Translations under genes and position numbers: made by a program
Notes under the pieces: generated by a model
What the model was told of the DNA's origin: nothing
Database searches by the model: none
What the model saw: only the letters and a program-made list of their open reading frames with translations
Part shown: piece by piece, positions 35,570 through 44,420 of the stretch
Position numbering within the stretch: position 1 is the stretch's first letter
Layout of the letters: each line of letters begins with the position of its first letter
Assembly: GCF_023721715.1 (NCBI RefSeq)
Contig: NZ_JAMDLG010000001.1
Coordinates: forward strand, 3,201,784 to 3,265,783
Length of the DNA: 64,000 nucleotides
Reading direction: 5' to 3'
From: Parasegetibacter sp. NRK P23
GTDB lineage: Bacteria > Bacteroidota > Bacteroidia > Chitinophagales > Chitinophagaceae

Positions 35570-36754
35570 ATGAACCTGGCGGCCTGGCTTCTCTTCCTAT
35601 TTGCATTTATTGTGTTTTATAGTTATCTGGGCTATGGTTTTCTTATCACCATACTTGTATTCCTGAAGAAAAAAATCGGCAAAGCAGGGCATACCTTTTC
35701 GGAAGCGCCGTTACCTGCGGTTACATTGGTGGTAGCGGCATTCAATGAAGAAGATTTTATAGGGGAAAAGATAGAGAACTCACTTTCCCTCGACTATCCC
35801 GAAGGGCTTTTTAAACTATTGATTATTACAGATGGTTCATCAGACCGTACGCCTGAAATCGCGTCGTCTTATCCCGGCGTTATAGTGATGCACCAGCCTG
35901 AAAGAAGAGGAAAAGTGGCCGCCATAGAACGTGCGATGGAAAAAGTGGACACCCCTATCGTGGTTTTTACGGATGCCAACACCACGCTCAACAAAGCCTG
36001 CATACTGAACATCGCGCGCCATTACCAGGATGAAAAGACGGGTGGCGTAGCCGGCGAGAAAAAAGTACGTTCATTGAAAGAAACACAGGTGGCAGGGGCC
36101 GGTGAAGGGCTTTACTGGAAATATGAATCGTACCTGAAAAAACTTGACGCTGAACTGTACACTGTTGTTGGCGCTGCCGGGGAACTGTTTTCCATACGAA
36201 CCCATCTCTATGAAAAAGTGCCTTCAGATGTATTGCTGGACGACTTCATTATATCCCTGCGCATTTGTCAACGCGGTTACCGTGTGGCCTATGAACCGGA
36301 AGCCTATGCCGTTGAGGCCCCTTCAGCATCCATGTTGGAGGAACAAAAAAGAAAGATCCGTATCAGTGCGGGCGGGTTTCAGTCAATTGTGATGCTGCGT
36401 CCTTTGCTGAACATCTTTCGTTATCCGGTGCTGTCTTTTCAATACATCTCCCATCGTGTGCTGCGTTGGGCCGTGTGCCCGTTCCTGCTGCCGCTCATCT
36501 TATTGCTGAATATTTACCTTGTGTGCACGAACGGAGCCTGGCCATTCCAGGCCCTGCTGGCCGCGCAGGTGCTTTTTTACGCCGCCGCGCTGGTGGGCTG
36601 GTATTACTCTACCCGCAACAAGAAAGTAAAGTTGTTGTACGTACCCTATTATTTTCTGTTCCTGAATATTTCGCTCTATCTTGGCCTTTTCCGGTACCTG
36701 CGCGGAAAGCAATCCGTATTGTGGGATAAGGCGGCCCGGGAAAATTTCGCATAA
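35570..36754 (+). CDS. Glycosyltransferase family 2, membrane-bound
   Basis: A 394-residue GT2 enzyme. One N-terminal helix (AAWLLFLFAFIVFYSYLGYG) precedes the GT-A domain, which has VAAFNEEDFIGEKIENSL, the DxD-like metal motif in FTDANTTL, the acceptor-side LLDDFIISLRICQRGY and a Q/R motif in EEQKRKIRISAGG. Three or four C-terminal transmembrane segments follow. The architecture matches processive or undecaprenyl-linked glycan synthases. First gene of the plus-strand exopolysaccharide arm; only 11 nt separate it from the next GT2 gene. Donor sugar unknown. Confidence 0.86.
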   Translation: MNLAAWLLFLFAFIVFYSYLGYGFLITILVFLKKKIGKAGHTFSEAPLPAVTLVVAAFNEEDFIGEKIENSLSLDYPEGLFKLLIITDGSSDRTPEIASSYPGVIVMHQPERRGKVAAIERAMEKVDTPIVVFTDANTTLNKACILNIARHYQDEKTGGVAGEKKVRSLKETQVAGAGEGLYWKYESYLKKLDAELYTVVGAAGELFSIRTHLYEKVPSDVLLDDFIISLRICQRGYRVAYEPEAYAVEAPSASMLEEQKRKIRISAGGFQSIVMLRPLLNIFRYPVLSFQYISHRVLRWAVCPFLLPLILLLNIYLVCTNGAWPFQALLAAQVLFYAAALVGWYYSTRNKKVKLLYVPYYFLFLNISLYLGLFRYLRGKQSVLWDKAARENFA

Positions 36755-36765
36755 GCATTGAAAAC

Positions 36766-37980
36766 ATGAACCTATTTACAACCATACTTTACTACCTTTT
36801 CCTGCTGGTGCAACTTCTTGTTGCATTGTATGTACTTGTTCCATTATTTTCACTGGCAGGATACGGGATCGCGAAACTGTTTTCCGCCAAGCCCCCGGCG
36901 GAAAGGAAACCAATTGTAGTGGACAGGAACATGGAATTCGCGGTCATTATTACCGCGCACCAGGAAGCAGAGTTCGTGCTGCCATTGGTTGATTCTATTC
37001 TGAAACAAAGCTATGGCGGCTTCCAGGTTTACGTGGTGGCCGATGATTGTGATACGCGCCTGCTCACTTTTTCCGACCCCAGAATTACCGTGCTGGAACC
37101 ACAACCCGCCCTTCATGCAAAGATCAAATCCATCCATTATGCACTGGACCACCTGGAGCGCAAACACGACGCAGTGATCATTCTTGATTCCGACAACCTG
37201 CTCCACCCCCGCTTCCTGGCCGTAATGAACGACTATTTCAGAAAGGGTTATAAAGTGGTACAATGCGACTTCAAACCGAAGAATACAGACTCCGTTTTCG
37301 CCAGAATGGATGCCATAGGTGATATGTTCAACTTCTTCATTGAAAGACAATCGAGGGCCTGGATGGGACTTTCTTCCGCCATCTGGGGCTCCGGGGTAGC
37401 CGTGGACCTGGACCTCTACCGCGAAGTGAAGTATTCGAGTATGCTGGGCGGGTTCGATAAAAAACTGCAGGCGCACCTGGTAACCAGTGTGCCCCGTATC
37501 GCCTTTGCCGAAGAAGCCGTTCTTTATGATGAAAAAATAAGCTCCGGCAAATCATTGGAAACCCAACGCACCAGGTGGATCAACGCCTATTTTAAGTACT
37601 TCGCTGAAAGCTGGGCCATCTTTTTGACCGGGCTGAAAAAGTTCAACCTGAACCTGATGTATTTCGGGTTCTCCGTGCTTCGTCCACCACTTTTCATCGT
37701 GCTGGGCGCGGCCTTCTTTTTTACGGCGCTCAACTTTTTTATAGATCCGCTACATTTCAAAATATGGGCGGGCATCCTCTTGTCTTTCCTGCTTTCCTTC
37801 ATCGCGATCGTGCTCATCAAAGGACGCAGCACCAAATACCTGGGCGCGCTTTGCATGATTCCGGTTTTCGCATTCCGTCAGGCGATGGCCCTGTTGAAAT
37901 TGGGGAAGGCACGCAAATCATTTTTAAAAACACAACATACTAAGCTTATATATATAGATGAACTGCTGAAACAGGAATAA
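36766..37980 (+). CDS. Glycosyltransferase family 2, membrane-bound
   Basis: A 404-residue GT2 protein organised like its upstream neighbour: an N-terminal helix, a GT-A domain with TAHQEAEFVLPLVDSIL, metal motif ILDSDNLLHP, and the QxxRW-type motif in TQRTRWINAYFKYF, then about three C-terminal helices. The TQRTRW element is associated with processive synthases such as cellulose or poly-N-acetylglucosamine synthases, although the product here is unknown. It is probably co-transcribed with the gene before it; a 92-nt gap with a weak TGTCCG/CGGACA hairpin follows. Confidence 0.85.
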   Translation: MNLFTTILYYLFLLVQLLVALYVLVPLFSLAGYGIAKLFSAKPPAERKPIVVDRNMEFAVIITAHQEAEFVLPLVDSILKQSYGGFQVYVVADDCDTRLLTFSDPRITVLEPQPALHAKIKSIHYALDHLERKHDAVIILDSDNLLHPRFLAVMNDYFRKGYKVVQCDFKPKNTDSVFARMDAIGDMFNFFIERQSRAWMGLSSAIWGSGVAVDLDLYREVKYSSMLGGFDKKLQAHLVTSVPRIAFAEEAVLYDEKISSGKSLETQRTRWINAYFKYFAESWAIFLTGLKKFNLNLMYFGFSVLRPPLFIVLGAAFFFTALNFFIDPLHFKIWAGILLSFLLSFIAIVLIKGRSTKYLGALCMIPVFAFRQAMALLKLGKARKSFLKTQHTKLIYIDELLKQE

Positions 37981-38072
37981 GTATGTGTCCGTAAGTAAAA
38001 AAAGACGGACATGTATTGCAAACACAGTGTTTCTATTATAATTTAGGCGCCAAATCACCTTATAACTCCCAA

Positions 38073-38801
38073 ATGGAAAATTTTAAGAAGCTCTCCATTG
38101 TAATCCCCGCTTACAACGAAGCCCGTACCATTCACCTGATACTCGACAGGGTTGCCAATGTTCAGTTGCTGAATAATATTGAGAAGGAACTTATTCTGGT
38201 GAACGACTGCTCCACAGACAACACGGAAGAAGTACTGCTGGCCTACAAAGCCAGCCACCCGGAGCTGAACATGCAATATTACAAGCACGAAGTAAACCAG
38301 GGAAAGGGAGCAGCCATCCATACAGGGATCGCAAAAGCCACCGGTGAATACCTGATTATTCAGGATGCTGACCTTGAATATGATCCTGAAGAATACAACC
38401 TGCTGCTGAAACCGATCCTGCGCGGAGCCGCCGATGTGGTGTTCGGCTCCCGGTTCATGGGCGGCAATCCGCACCGCATCCTTTTCTTCTGGCACTCCAT
38501 CGGTAACAAATACGTGCTCACCATGCTCAGCAATATGTTCACCAACCTGAACCTTACCGACATGGAAACCTGTTACAAACTCTTCCGTACCGACATTATC
38601 CAGAAGATCAAACTGAAAGAAAAAAGATTCGGTTTCGAACCGGAGATCACGGCCAAGATCGCCCGGGTACCAAAAGTCAGGATTTATGAAGTAGGCATCT
38701 CCTACTATGGCCGTACCTACGAAGAAGGCAAGAAGATCGGTTGGAAAGACGGCGTAAGGGCTATTTATTGTATCCTGAAATACAATCTCTTCTCTAAATA
38801 A
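38073..38801 (+). CDS. Glycosyltransferase family 2, dolichol-phosphate mannose synthase-like
   Basis: A soluble 242-residue GT2 enzyme with no membrane helix. [15 protein letters not shown] opens the GT-A domain, the metal motif lies in [14 protein letters not shown], and [10 protein letters not shown] with ETCYKLFR is characteristic of DPM1/GtrB-like enzymes that charge polyprenyl phosphate with a sugar. It may therefore provide a lipid-linked donor for the GT-C protein two genes later. An in-frame ATG at 38016 would add 19 residues before the conserved start, so 38073 is preferred. Its stop overlaps the next ATG (TAATG). Confidence 0.87.
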   Translation: MENFKKLSIVIPAYNEARTIHLILDRVANVQLLNNIEKELILVNDCSTDNTEEVLLAYKASHPELNMQYYKHEVNQGKGAAIHTGIAKATGEYLIIQDADLEYDPEEYNLLLKPILRGAADVVFGSRFMGGNPHRILFFWHSIGNKYVLTMLSNMFTNLNLTDMETCYKLFRTDIIQKIKLKEKRFGFEPEITAKIARVPKVRIYEVGISYYGRTYEEGKKIGWKDGVRAIYCILKYNLFSK

Positions 38802-39538
38802 TGCAAAAAGAAGCGGCGATCAGTGATCCGGCAGGAAATGAAACGCTCGAACTTTTCGCTGAAGCCCCCGGGTTCAACCAATGGCTGTTCAGCGAAATAG
38901 CTCCCTTCTGCGGTAAGCAGATCCTGGAAATCGGGAGCGGAATTGGCAATATCTCCACGCTCCTGCTGGAACGGGAAGGCCTTGTAACACTGAGCGACCT
39001 CCGCCCTGAATACTGCGCGGTACTCCGTAAAAGATTCCATGCGCACGCCCAACTTAAAGAAGTGGTGCAGGTAGATCTGGCGGCCCCCGATTTCACCACC
39101 CGATATGCTTTTTTGCTGCATACGTTCGACACGGTGATCGCGTTAAATGTGGTGGAACATATTGAAAACGACCAACTGGCCATAGCAAACTGCCGCGCCT
39201 TGCTGAAAGACAACGGGGTATTGATCGTACTTGTACCCGCTTACCAGCAACTTTTCAACGGATTTGACGTGGAGCTGGGGCATTTCAGAAGGTATACGCG
39301 CCAGTCGCTCAGCACCTTACTGTCCAACTCTGGTGGCGAATTGCTTCAAACAAAGTATTTCAACTTCGCGGGTTTATTCGGATGGTGGTTTTCCGGCACT
39401 TTGCTGAAGAAAAGGACCATCCCGCGCGGGCAACTTCACCTGTTTGAAAAACTGGTGCCGGCGTTTCGCCTGGCAGATAAAATACTCTTGAAAAGCATGG
39501 GACTTTCGGTGATCGGAATCGCCCGTGTTCACGCATAA
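38801..39538 (+). CDS. Class I SAM-dependent methyltransferase
   Basis: A 245-residue methyltransferase. The SAM motif I is ILEIGSGIGNISTLLL, the motif II region is TVIALNVVEHIENDQLAIAN, and NGVLIVLVPAYQQLFNGFD follows; this is the type-11/type-12 family found in glycan loci. It begins in the stop codon of the preceding GT2 gene. A role modifying a sugar or lipid intermediate of the exopolysaccharide is inferred from position only. Confidence 0.85.
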   Translation: MQKEAAISDPAGNETLELFAEAPGFNQWLFSEIAPFCGKQILEIGSGIGNISTLLLEREGLVTLSDLRPEYCAVLRKRFHAHAQLKEVVQVDLAAPDFTTRYAFLLHTFDTVIALNVVEHIENDQLAIANCRALLKDNGVLIVLVPAYQQLFNGFDVELGHFRRYTRQSLSTLLSNSGGELLQTKYFNFAGLFGWWFSGTLLKKRTIPRGQLHLFEKLVPAFRLADKILLKSMGLSVIGIARVHA

Positions 39539-39548
39539 AAAAAGACAT

Positions 39549-40820
39549 ATGCTACCCACAACATCTTCGCCGAACGACAAATGGGTCAACCTGTTGAAAT
39601 GGATCAGTTTCGCGCTGGCCGCCGTTTACCTCGCGAATTGCGTTTCGCCGCTCCGTTTCCATATTGATACCAACCGGTATTTCGCCATCAAAGATTGTTT
39701 TGAAGTGGGTTGCGCCCCCGATTCCGTAGCCGCGCAGGATTACCTGCCTTACGGCTATACCTTCCTGTTATTGGGCCTTTCGAAAGCCGGCATCCTCCAC
39801 TCTTTCACCATTATTCTCATCAACGCCATCTACCTTATGGCGGCGCTGTATTTTACGGCACGTATTTTCGCCGGAATGTTCAACAAATACCTGCTTTTTG
39901 TTCTGGTATTGCTGAACTGGACCACCATTAAATTCATGGTACACCCGCTTTCGGAGATGCAATACCTTTTCTTTTCCATGGCGGCATTATATTTCTTTCA
40001 CCGTTATGCAAACGAGAAAAAAATAATGCCTTTGCTGCTTGCGTTCGCGTGCGGCGCCCTGGCTTTTTTTACCCGCACGGTTGGCGTAACGCTTATCGCC
40101 GCGCTGGTGGCGGGCGTTATGTGGGAATACAGGCAACAGATCATTCAGCTTTTGAAAAGACATAAGGTGATCCTGATCGCCCTCGCTGTATTGGTAGTGC
40201 TGGTCGTCACTTTTTCAAAGTTCCTCGGACTGGATCATTACACCGGTGTGCTTACCAAACAATTCGATGAAGGCGCCAAAGTAACCCGTGTTTTCAAATG
40301 GCACCTCACTGAATTCACGGAGATCGGGCTCAACACGTCTATCGCAAGACTGAACACGGTTTTCTCCTCCACAACCAGCAGTATCATTTTTATCGGCATC
40401 GGTATACTTTACCTGGCCGGATACATTTACCTGCTCTTCATCCGCAGGAACAATATTCCGTTTGTGGTGAAAGCCTATCTCCTTTTTTACACCCTGCTCA
40501 TGTTCAACTGGCCTTTTTATGATCCCCGTTTCTGGGTGCCGGTTGTTCCGCTTTTTATTGCTTTGGTGTGCCAGGTGAAGCTCACGACAGTGACGTGGAG
40601 AAGGCTAAGCTATGTATTGATTATACCTTATGTAATCAGCGGTTTGGCCGCCATAGGTTATATGACCTATACTTCTTTTGATAAAAAGTTGATGGCTAAA
40701 AAACAGGCGAATGGAGTTTTCCGGAATGAATATGAAACGTATTTCTTCGGCAAGCCGCTTTCTGATACCGCTACAAAAACCGATGCTTACCTGCTGGATG
40801 TGCTGAAGCGCCACAACTAA
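39549..40820 (+). CDS. GT-C type polytopic membrane protein, putative glycosyltransferase
   Basis: About 423 residues with roughly ten hydrophobic helices. An acidic first loop contains FHIDTNRYFAIKDCFEVG, and a late motif WPFYDPRFWVPVVPLF resembles the YDxRF..P.LP segment of GT39/PMT-like and related GT-C enzymes. Similarity is only at the level of architecture, so function is tentative. ATG 39549 is chosen (10 nt after the methyltransferase stop); a GTG at 39525 would overlap it. It ends 19 nt from the convergent GT4 gene. Confidence 0.65.
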   Translation: MLPTTSSPNDKWVNLLKWISFALAAVYLANCVSPLRFHIDTNRYFAIKDCFEVGCAPDSVAAQDYLPYGYTFLLLGLSKAGILHSFTIILINAIYLMAALYFTARIFAGMFNKYLLFVLVLLNWTTIKFMVHPLSEMQYLFFSMAALYFFHRYANEKKIMPLLLAFACGALAFFTRTVGVTLIAALVAGVMWEYRQQIIQLLKRHKVILIALAVLVVLVVTFSKFLGLDHYTGVLTKQFDEGAKVTRVFKWHLTEFTEIGLNTSIARLNTVFSSTTSSIIFIGIGILYLAGYIYLLFIRRNNIPFVVKAYLLFYTLLMFNWPFYDPRFWVPVVPLFIALVCQVKLTTVTWRRLSYVLIIPYVISGLAAIGYMTYTSFDKKLMAKKQANGVFRNEYETYFFGKPLSDTATKTDAYLLDVLKRHN

Positions 40821-40839
40821 AAGCGAAGAGCCGTTTTAA

Positions 40840-42045
40840 CTATTTTGGTTGAAGATCGGGACGCACTTTGTAAATGGCTTCATAAATCGCTTTCACGCTC
40901 TGGTCCCAGGTATGGGAGGCGGCGCAGGCGATCCTTTGCTGCCTTTTTTCAGGAGAATCCTCCGTGATGGCACGCTCAATCAATTGAATGTACTCTTCGG
41001 CTGAACTTCCCAGATACACCACATCCCTGAAAATGCTCATGGTAGCGGTATCAGTTGCCACGGTTGGTTTTCCCAGCGCCAGGTATTCATCAATCTTGCG
41101 GGGATAATTGGCGACGGTATAGTCGTTAATGCTTTGAGGATTGAAAGCCACATCGAAATGCTGAAGGTAATTGGGTAGTGATTTTTCTTCCTTCAACCCA
41201 AGGAAATGAATATTGGGAAAGCTGTGCAGGTCACTGTTTTTAAAATCAGCGTCCAGGTTGCCTACAAATACCAGGCTCCAATCCGGTCGCAGCCTGGCAA
41301 TCTCCCGAATCATGGGAATATCCAGACGGTGGCCCAACACCGCCCCTATGTAGCCGATGATGGGTCTTGGAAGTTGCGCGAGATCTTCCGGAACGGCATA
41401 CTCCTTCGTAGAATCGAATACGGAGATGTCGCACCCCTGCCCTACATTAAATGAATTCCTATTGTACTGTGCGGCGGTTCGCGCAAGGTGTTCGGAGTTG
41501 GCTACTACCAAAGCGTTCCGGGACATCAGTTTGGGTTCAAGTATATGCCCGTGCTTGTACCAGTACTTGTGCACCATCAGGTTATCACGACTGTAATAAA
41601 TACTGAGGTCCGGCTTCAGCATTTCGTTGAGGAAATAACTCCGGAACATATCACTGTCGTTGAAAAGAATGATGTCTTTAAACCCCAGGCGCTGCATGGC
41701 CGCTTTGATGTCCTGTGCGAATTTCCTGTTGTTTGACTTATTGAAAATGCTGAACAAACCTGTGAAAGGTACCCAGTTGATGGAATGAATGATGCTTCTG
41801 GGATAAAGGTTCCAGAGATTGGGCGCGATCTCCACCAGGTTCTCGGCCCCGTTAATGATGTCTATCCTTTTTTTGACATTGGGCTTTTCCTTATCGCGGA
41901 TATACGTTTTCCTATCGATGGGCGCATTCACATACAATACCCGGTTGTGCTTTGCGAACTCGGTGGCGATGTTCTTACAATTCGATCCTATTTCAATGTC
42001 CCATGGCTGTAACCCCACGATAACGATATCCCGGTTCTTCATCAT
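40840..42045 (-). CDS. GT4/GT1-like glycosyltransferase (TuaH-like)
   Basis: A 401-residue GT-B fold enzyme. The N-terminal half starts VIVGLQPWDIEIGSNCKNIA, an arrangement shared with TuaH-type teichuronic-acid transferases, and the C-terminal half has IGYIGAVLGHRLD, then FNPQSINDYTVANYPRKIDEYLALGKPTVAT, where the E/K residues bind the nucleotide-sugar donor. It is the last gene of the seven-gene minus-strand exopolysaccharide operon, and its ATG overlaps the TolC-like stop by 1 nt. Sugar specificity unknown. Confidence 0.84.
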   Translation of the reverse strand: MMKNRDIVIVGLQPWDIEIGSNCKNIATEFAKHNRVLYVNAPIDRKTYIRDKEKPNVKKRIDIINGAENLVEIAPNLWNLYPRSIIHSINWVPFTGLFSIFNKSNNRKFAQDIKAAMQRLGFKDIILFNDSDMFRSYFLNEMLKPDLSIYYSRDNLMVHKYWYKHGHILEPKLMSRNALVVANSEHLARTAAQYNRNSFNVGQGCDISVFDSTKEYAVPEDLAQLPRPIIGYIGAVLGHRLDIPMIREIARLRPDWSLVFVGNLDADFKNSDLHSFPNIHFLGLKEEKSLPNYLQHFDVAFNPQSINDYTVANYPRKIDEYLALGKPTVATDTATMSIFRDVVYLGSSAEEYIQLIERAITEDSPEKRQQRIACAASHTWDQSVKAIYEAIYKVRPDLQPK

Positions 42046-42788
42046 TACTGACCGCTTTTTGCTTTATTATTGATTTCCGCGAGGGCATCCGCCAAACGCA
42101 TTCCAATCAACGTTTCCAGTTGTATTTCTATTGTACGCAGTTCCCTTACTATACCCAGTTCCTTCACCTGCTCATTGTTGTAGGCCTTCACACTTGTAGT
42201 GTACACCTCCAGCGACAATTCTCCGTTGCTGAACTTTTCTTCCTGCCTCGTCATCAGAATCTTGGCATCCTGCATTACTTCCTGCTGCATGGCCAGCAGT
42301 TGACGGGTATATTGGTAATCTTCGTATTTCAGTAATACTTCTTCCCTTATATTCTGCCTTTCAATTTTAACCTGGTCCACCATCGACTGGTACCGGTGGT
42401 AATTCGCTTTGTTCTGCTTGCCCTGCGTTGCAAAAGTTCCCAATGGCAGTACCACTCCAATATTGTACCTGGGGAATTGTGTGCTTTGCCTTAAAGGGTC
42501 GGCATTGGCGCCACTGCTTTGTTTGATGGACAGTTCATTCAGGTTTCCCGCCACGGTCACCCTGTTCAGGATGGCCATTTTTGAAGCCTTGTATTCATTG
42601 TAGCTTTGTGCGGCCACGTGTTCCATGGAAGTTAACCTCGCGTTGAGGTAAGCCATTTCAACCAGTTTCTCGGCCACACTATCCACCGATGGGTTAAAAT
42701 TGGAAGAATTGATTCCCGCTGGATTTTGAGCGAAGCCTGAAAAGGCTGCCAGCAAACAAAAAACCGCGATTACAGGAATTGATTTCAT
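42045..42788 (-). CDS. Half-length TolC-family outer-membrane efflux-like protein
   Basis: A 247-residue protein with a signal peptide (KSIPVIAVFCLLAAFSGFAQ) and long heptad-rich helices (NARLTSMEHVAAQSYNEYKASKMAILN; VKIERQNIREEVLLKYEDYQYTRQLLAMQQEV), ending in an acid/base-rich helix. Normal TolC protomers are about 420-480 residues with two such repeats; this one has a single repeat. It may form a hexameric-type channel or a periplasmic coiled-coil part of the polysaccharide export machine. No Wza-like export protein is seen in the locus, so it may stand in for one. The frame is open upstream to 42818, but ATG 42788 starts the signal peptide. Confidence 0.75.
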   Translation of the reverse strand: MKSIPVIAVFCLLAAFSGFAQNPAGINSSNFNPSVDSVAEKLVEMAYLNARLTSMEHVAAQSYNEYKASKMAILNRVTVAGNLNELSIKQSSGANADPLRQSTQFPRYNIGVVLPLGTFATQGKQNKANYHRYQSMVDQVKIERQNIREEVLLKYEDYQYTRQLLAMQQEVMQDAKILMTRQEEKFSNGELSLEVYTTSVKAYNNEQVKELGIVRELRTIEIQLETLIGMRLADALAEINNKAKSGQ

Positions 42789-42789
42789 G

Positions 42790-44262
42790 TTATGATTGTT
42801 TAAGTCCGGATAATTCAATTTGTCTGAGCCGCACCACTATAGCGATCAGCGGGTAAACGAGGAAAGCGCCCGGTATCATGCCGATGGCCACCTGCGAGTA
42901 CTGGGCAACGATATAGCTGAACAGGGTAACCACAGAAGCGAGCAGCAGCACCCTGTTGAAGGGATCCCTGCTCTTGTAATACGCCTGCACCCCCTGTTGC
43001 AGCACTACAATATAAGTGATATACAGGAGGAGCAGGCCCACCCAGCCATATTCGATCGCGTTGCGCAGCAATCCACTGTCTGAGGGAAAATCCGCCAGCG
43101 GATGGTTGGGCACATAAGCGCTGCTGCCCACGCCCGCCGTTCCAAGTCCTCCTCCGAGGGGATGGGTATAAATAAACGGCTGTATCCTTTGCCTGTTATA
43201 GTCGCGCACCTGAACCGACTCGTCTTCGTTAGGTTCAAAAGCCGTTCGCAACCTGTTGATCGTAGAGTTACCGTAAATGGGTCCATAGATCAGGAATACG
43301 AAAAGCAGTCCGAATACAGAGGTAAATACCAGTGTTTTGGGATTCGACAAGGTCATGAGCACGTATAAAACAATTCCGATCACCAGCATCAGCGTAGCGG
43401 TTCGCGTACCGGAATAGCCCATCGCCAGCGCGCAAAGTATGAGTGTAACGGCTGTAATGGTTCTTTTTTTCCATTTGAATTTGGCGTTCAGCAACAACAC
43501 GAGCAGGAACAATGCGGAGGCCGCCATCAGCAAACCATAATCAGCCGGACTCGCCAGGAACGAAAACTTCCTGTATTTGCCGCCGCCGAGCGAAAGCAGT
43601 CGCTCCCCCAGCGGGTTCGACATAATGTACCGCATCTCATAAGCGGGGTAACCAAACCACTCCTGGTAACAGCCGTATAGCGCCGCGATAAAAATGAAGA
43701 TGAAATAAATTTTTAGAAACTCCACGATATCGTCACGTGTTCTGAAAAGCTGAATGCTGCAATACAGAAAAAGAATCAGCGTAAGAAACCGGCGGTATAT
43801 CAGGAAAGAGACAGAGAACGGCGCCCCCATCGGATTGAATATTTCAATCAAAGAATACAGGAACACCAGTATATATACGAACACGATAGGATGATTGCCG
43901 TGCTGCCAGAACGACTCCTTCACCTGTATCTTTCTGACAATGATTCCAAGGAAACAGATGTACACCAGCAAATCAACGAGCGTTCCTAAGGGAATATCCG
44001 AACGCAGGAAGCGCTGAATATCGAAGAGGAAAAATGAAATGATGATGGCGGAATAAAACCCCACTTTAGGGAAAAGCACCGAGGCCAGCAATAGGATAGC
44101 GCCGAATGCGCCCATAATGAGGAGTATCCCCGCCACATTACCAAACCGGTAAACGCCATAAGCTACCGCCAGGCCAAGCAAGGGCAGCAGCACCCATAAT
44201 AACTTTCCCCAAAGTCCGTCCGGTGCGATCGAAGAAGTCCTTCTTGTTGTTGGAAGCGCCAC
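42790..44262 (-). CDS. O-antigen ligase / polymerase family protein (Wzy/WaaL-like)
   Basis: A 490-residue polytopic protein with about 11-12 helices. The Wzy_C/O-antigen ligase region includes a large periplasmic loop at about residues 340-410 with VRDYNRQRIQPFIYTHPLGGGLGTAGVGSSAYVPNHPLADFPSDSGLL, containing the conserved HPLGG...H pattern of the family (fragments quoted overlap a single loop). Such enzymes polymerise or ligate undecaprenyl-linked glycan repeats on the periplasmic side. In this operon, with flippase and chain-length protein, polymerase is the likelier role. A 1-nt gap separates it from the TolC-like gene. Confidence 0.83.
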   Translation of the reverse strand: MALPTTRRTSSIAPDGLWGKLLWVLLPLLGLAVAYGVYRFGNVAGILLIMGAFGAILLLASVLFPKVGFYSAIIISFFLFDIQRFLRSDIPLGTLVDLLVYICFLGIIVRKIQVKESFWQHGNHPIVFVYILVFLYSLIEIFNPMGAPFSVSFLIYRRFLTLILFLYCSIQLFRTRDDIVEFLKIYFIFIFIAALYGCYQEWFGYPAYEMRYIMSNPLGERLLSLGGGKYRKFSFLASPADYGLLMAASALFLLVLLLNAKFKWKKRTITAVTLILCALAMGYSGTRTATLMLVIGIVLYVLMTLSNPKTLVFTSVFGLLFVFLIYGPIYGNSTINRLRTAFEPNEDESVQVRDYNRQRIQPFIYTHPLGGGLGTAGVGSSAYVPNHPLADFPSDSGLLRNAIEYGWVGLLLLYITYIVVLQQGVQAYYKSRDPFNRVLLLASVVTLFSYIVAQYSQVAIGMIPGAFLVYPLIAIVVRLRQIELSGLKQS

Positions 44263-44280
44263 TTTTTTTGATGGTTCGTT

Positions 44281-44415
44281 TTAAAAGAATAATATTTTAA
44301 GAAAAAGAAAGGTAACGATCAGCAGGATGAAAGTCATCACCATGATCTGCAACAGCGAATCATTGGAGTAACGTTTGTCGTCCAGGTCCCCGGTTTGTTT
44401 CGTTTCTTTTTTCAT
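44281..44415 (-). CDS. Small single-span membrane protein, 44 residues
   Basis: An ATG at 44415 opens a 44-codon frame ending with TAA at 44281. It sits 5 nt after the flippase stop and 18 nt before the O-antigen ligase start, filling the only gap in an otherwise gapless operon. The first 20 residues are charged and hydrophilic (KKETKQTGDLDDKRYSNDS). The rest is one hydrophobic helix (LLQIMVMTFILLIVTFLFLK) with a short ILFF tail, giving an N-in single-pass topology by the positive-inside rule. No family is recognised. It could be an accessory subunit of the flippase or polymerase. Support is positional and compositional only. Confidence 0.6.
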   Translation of the reverse strand: MKKETKQTGDLDDKRYSNDSLLQIMVMTFILLIVTFLFLKILFF

Positions 44416-44420
44416 TTTGT

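Noticed and set aside
37985-38013. TGTCCG...CGGACA hairpin between the second and third GT2 genes
   Set aside because: A short 6-bp stem with a long A-rich loop; it could be chance and is mentioned only in the gene entry.
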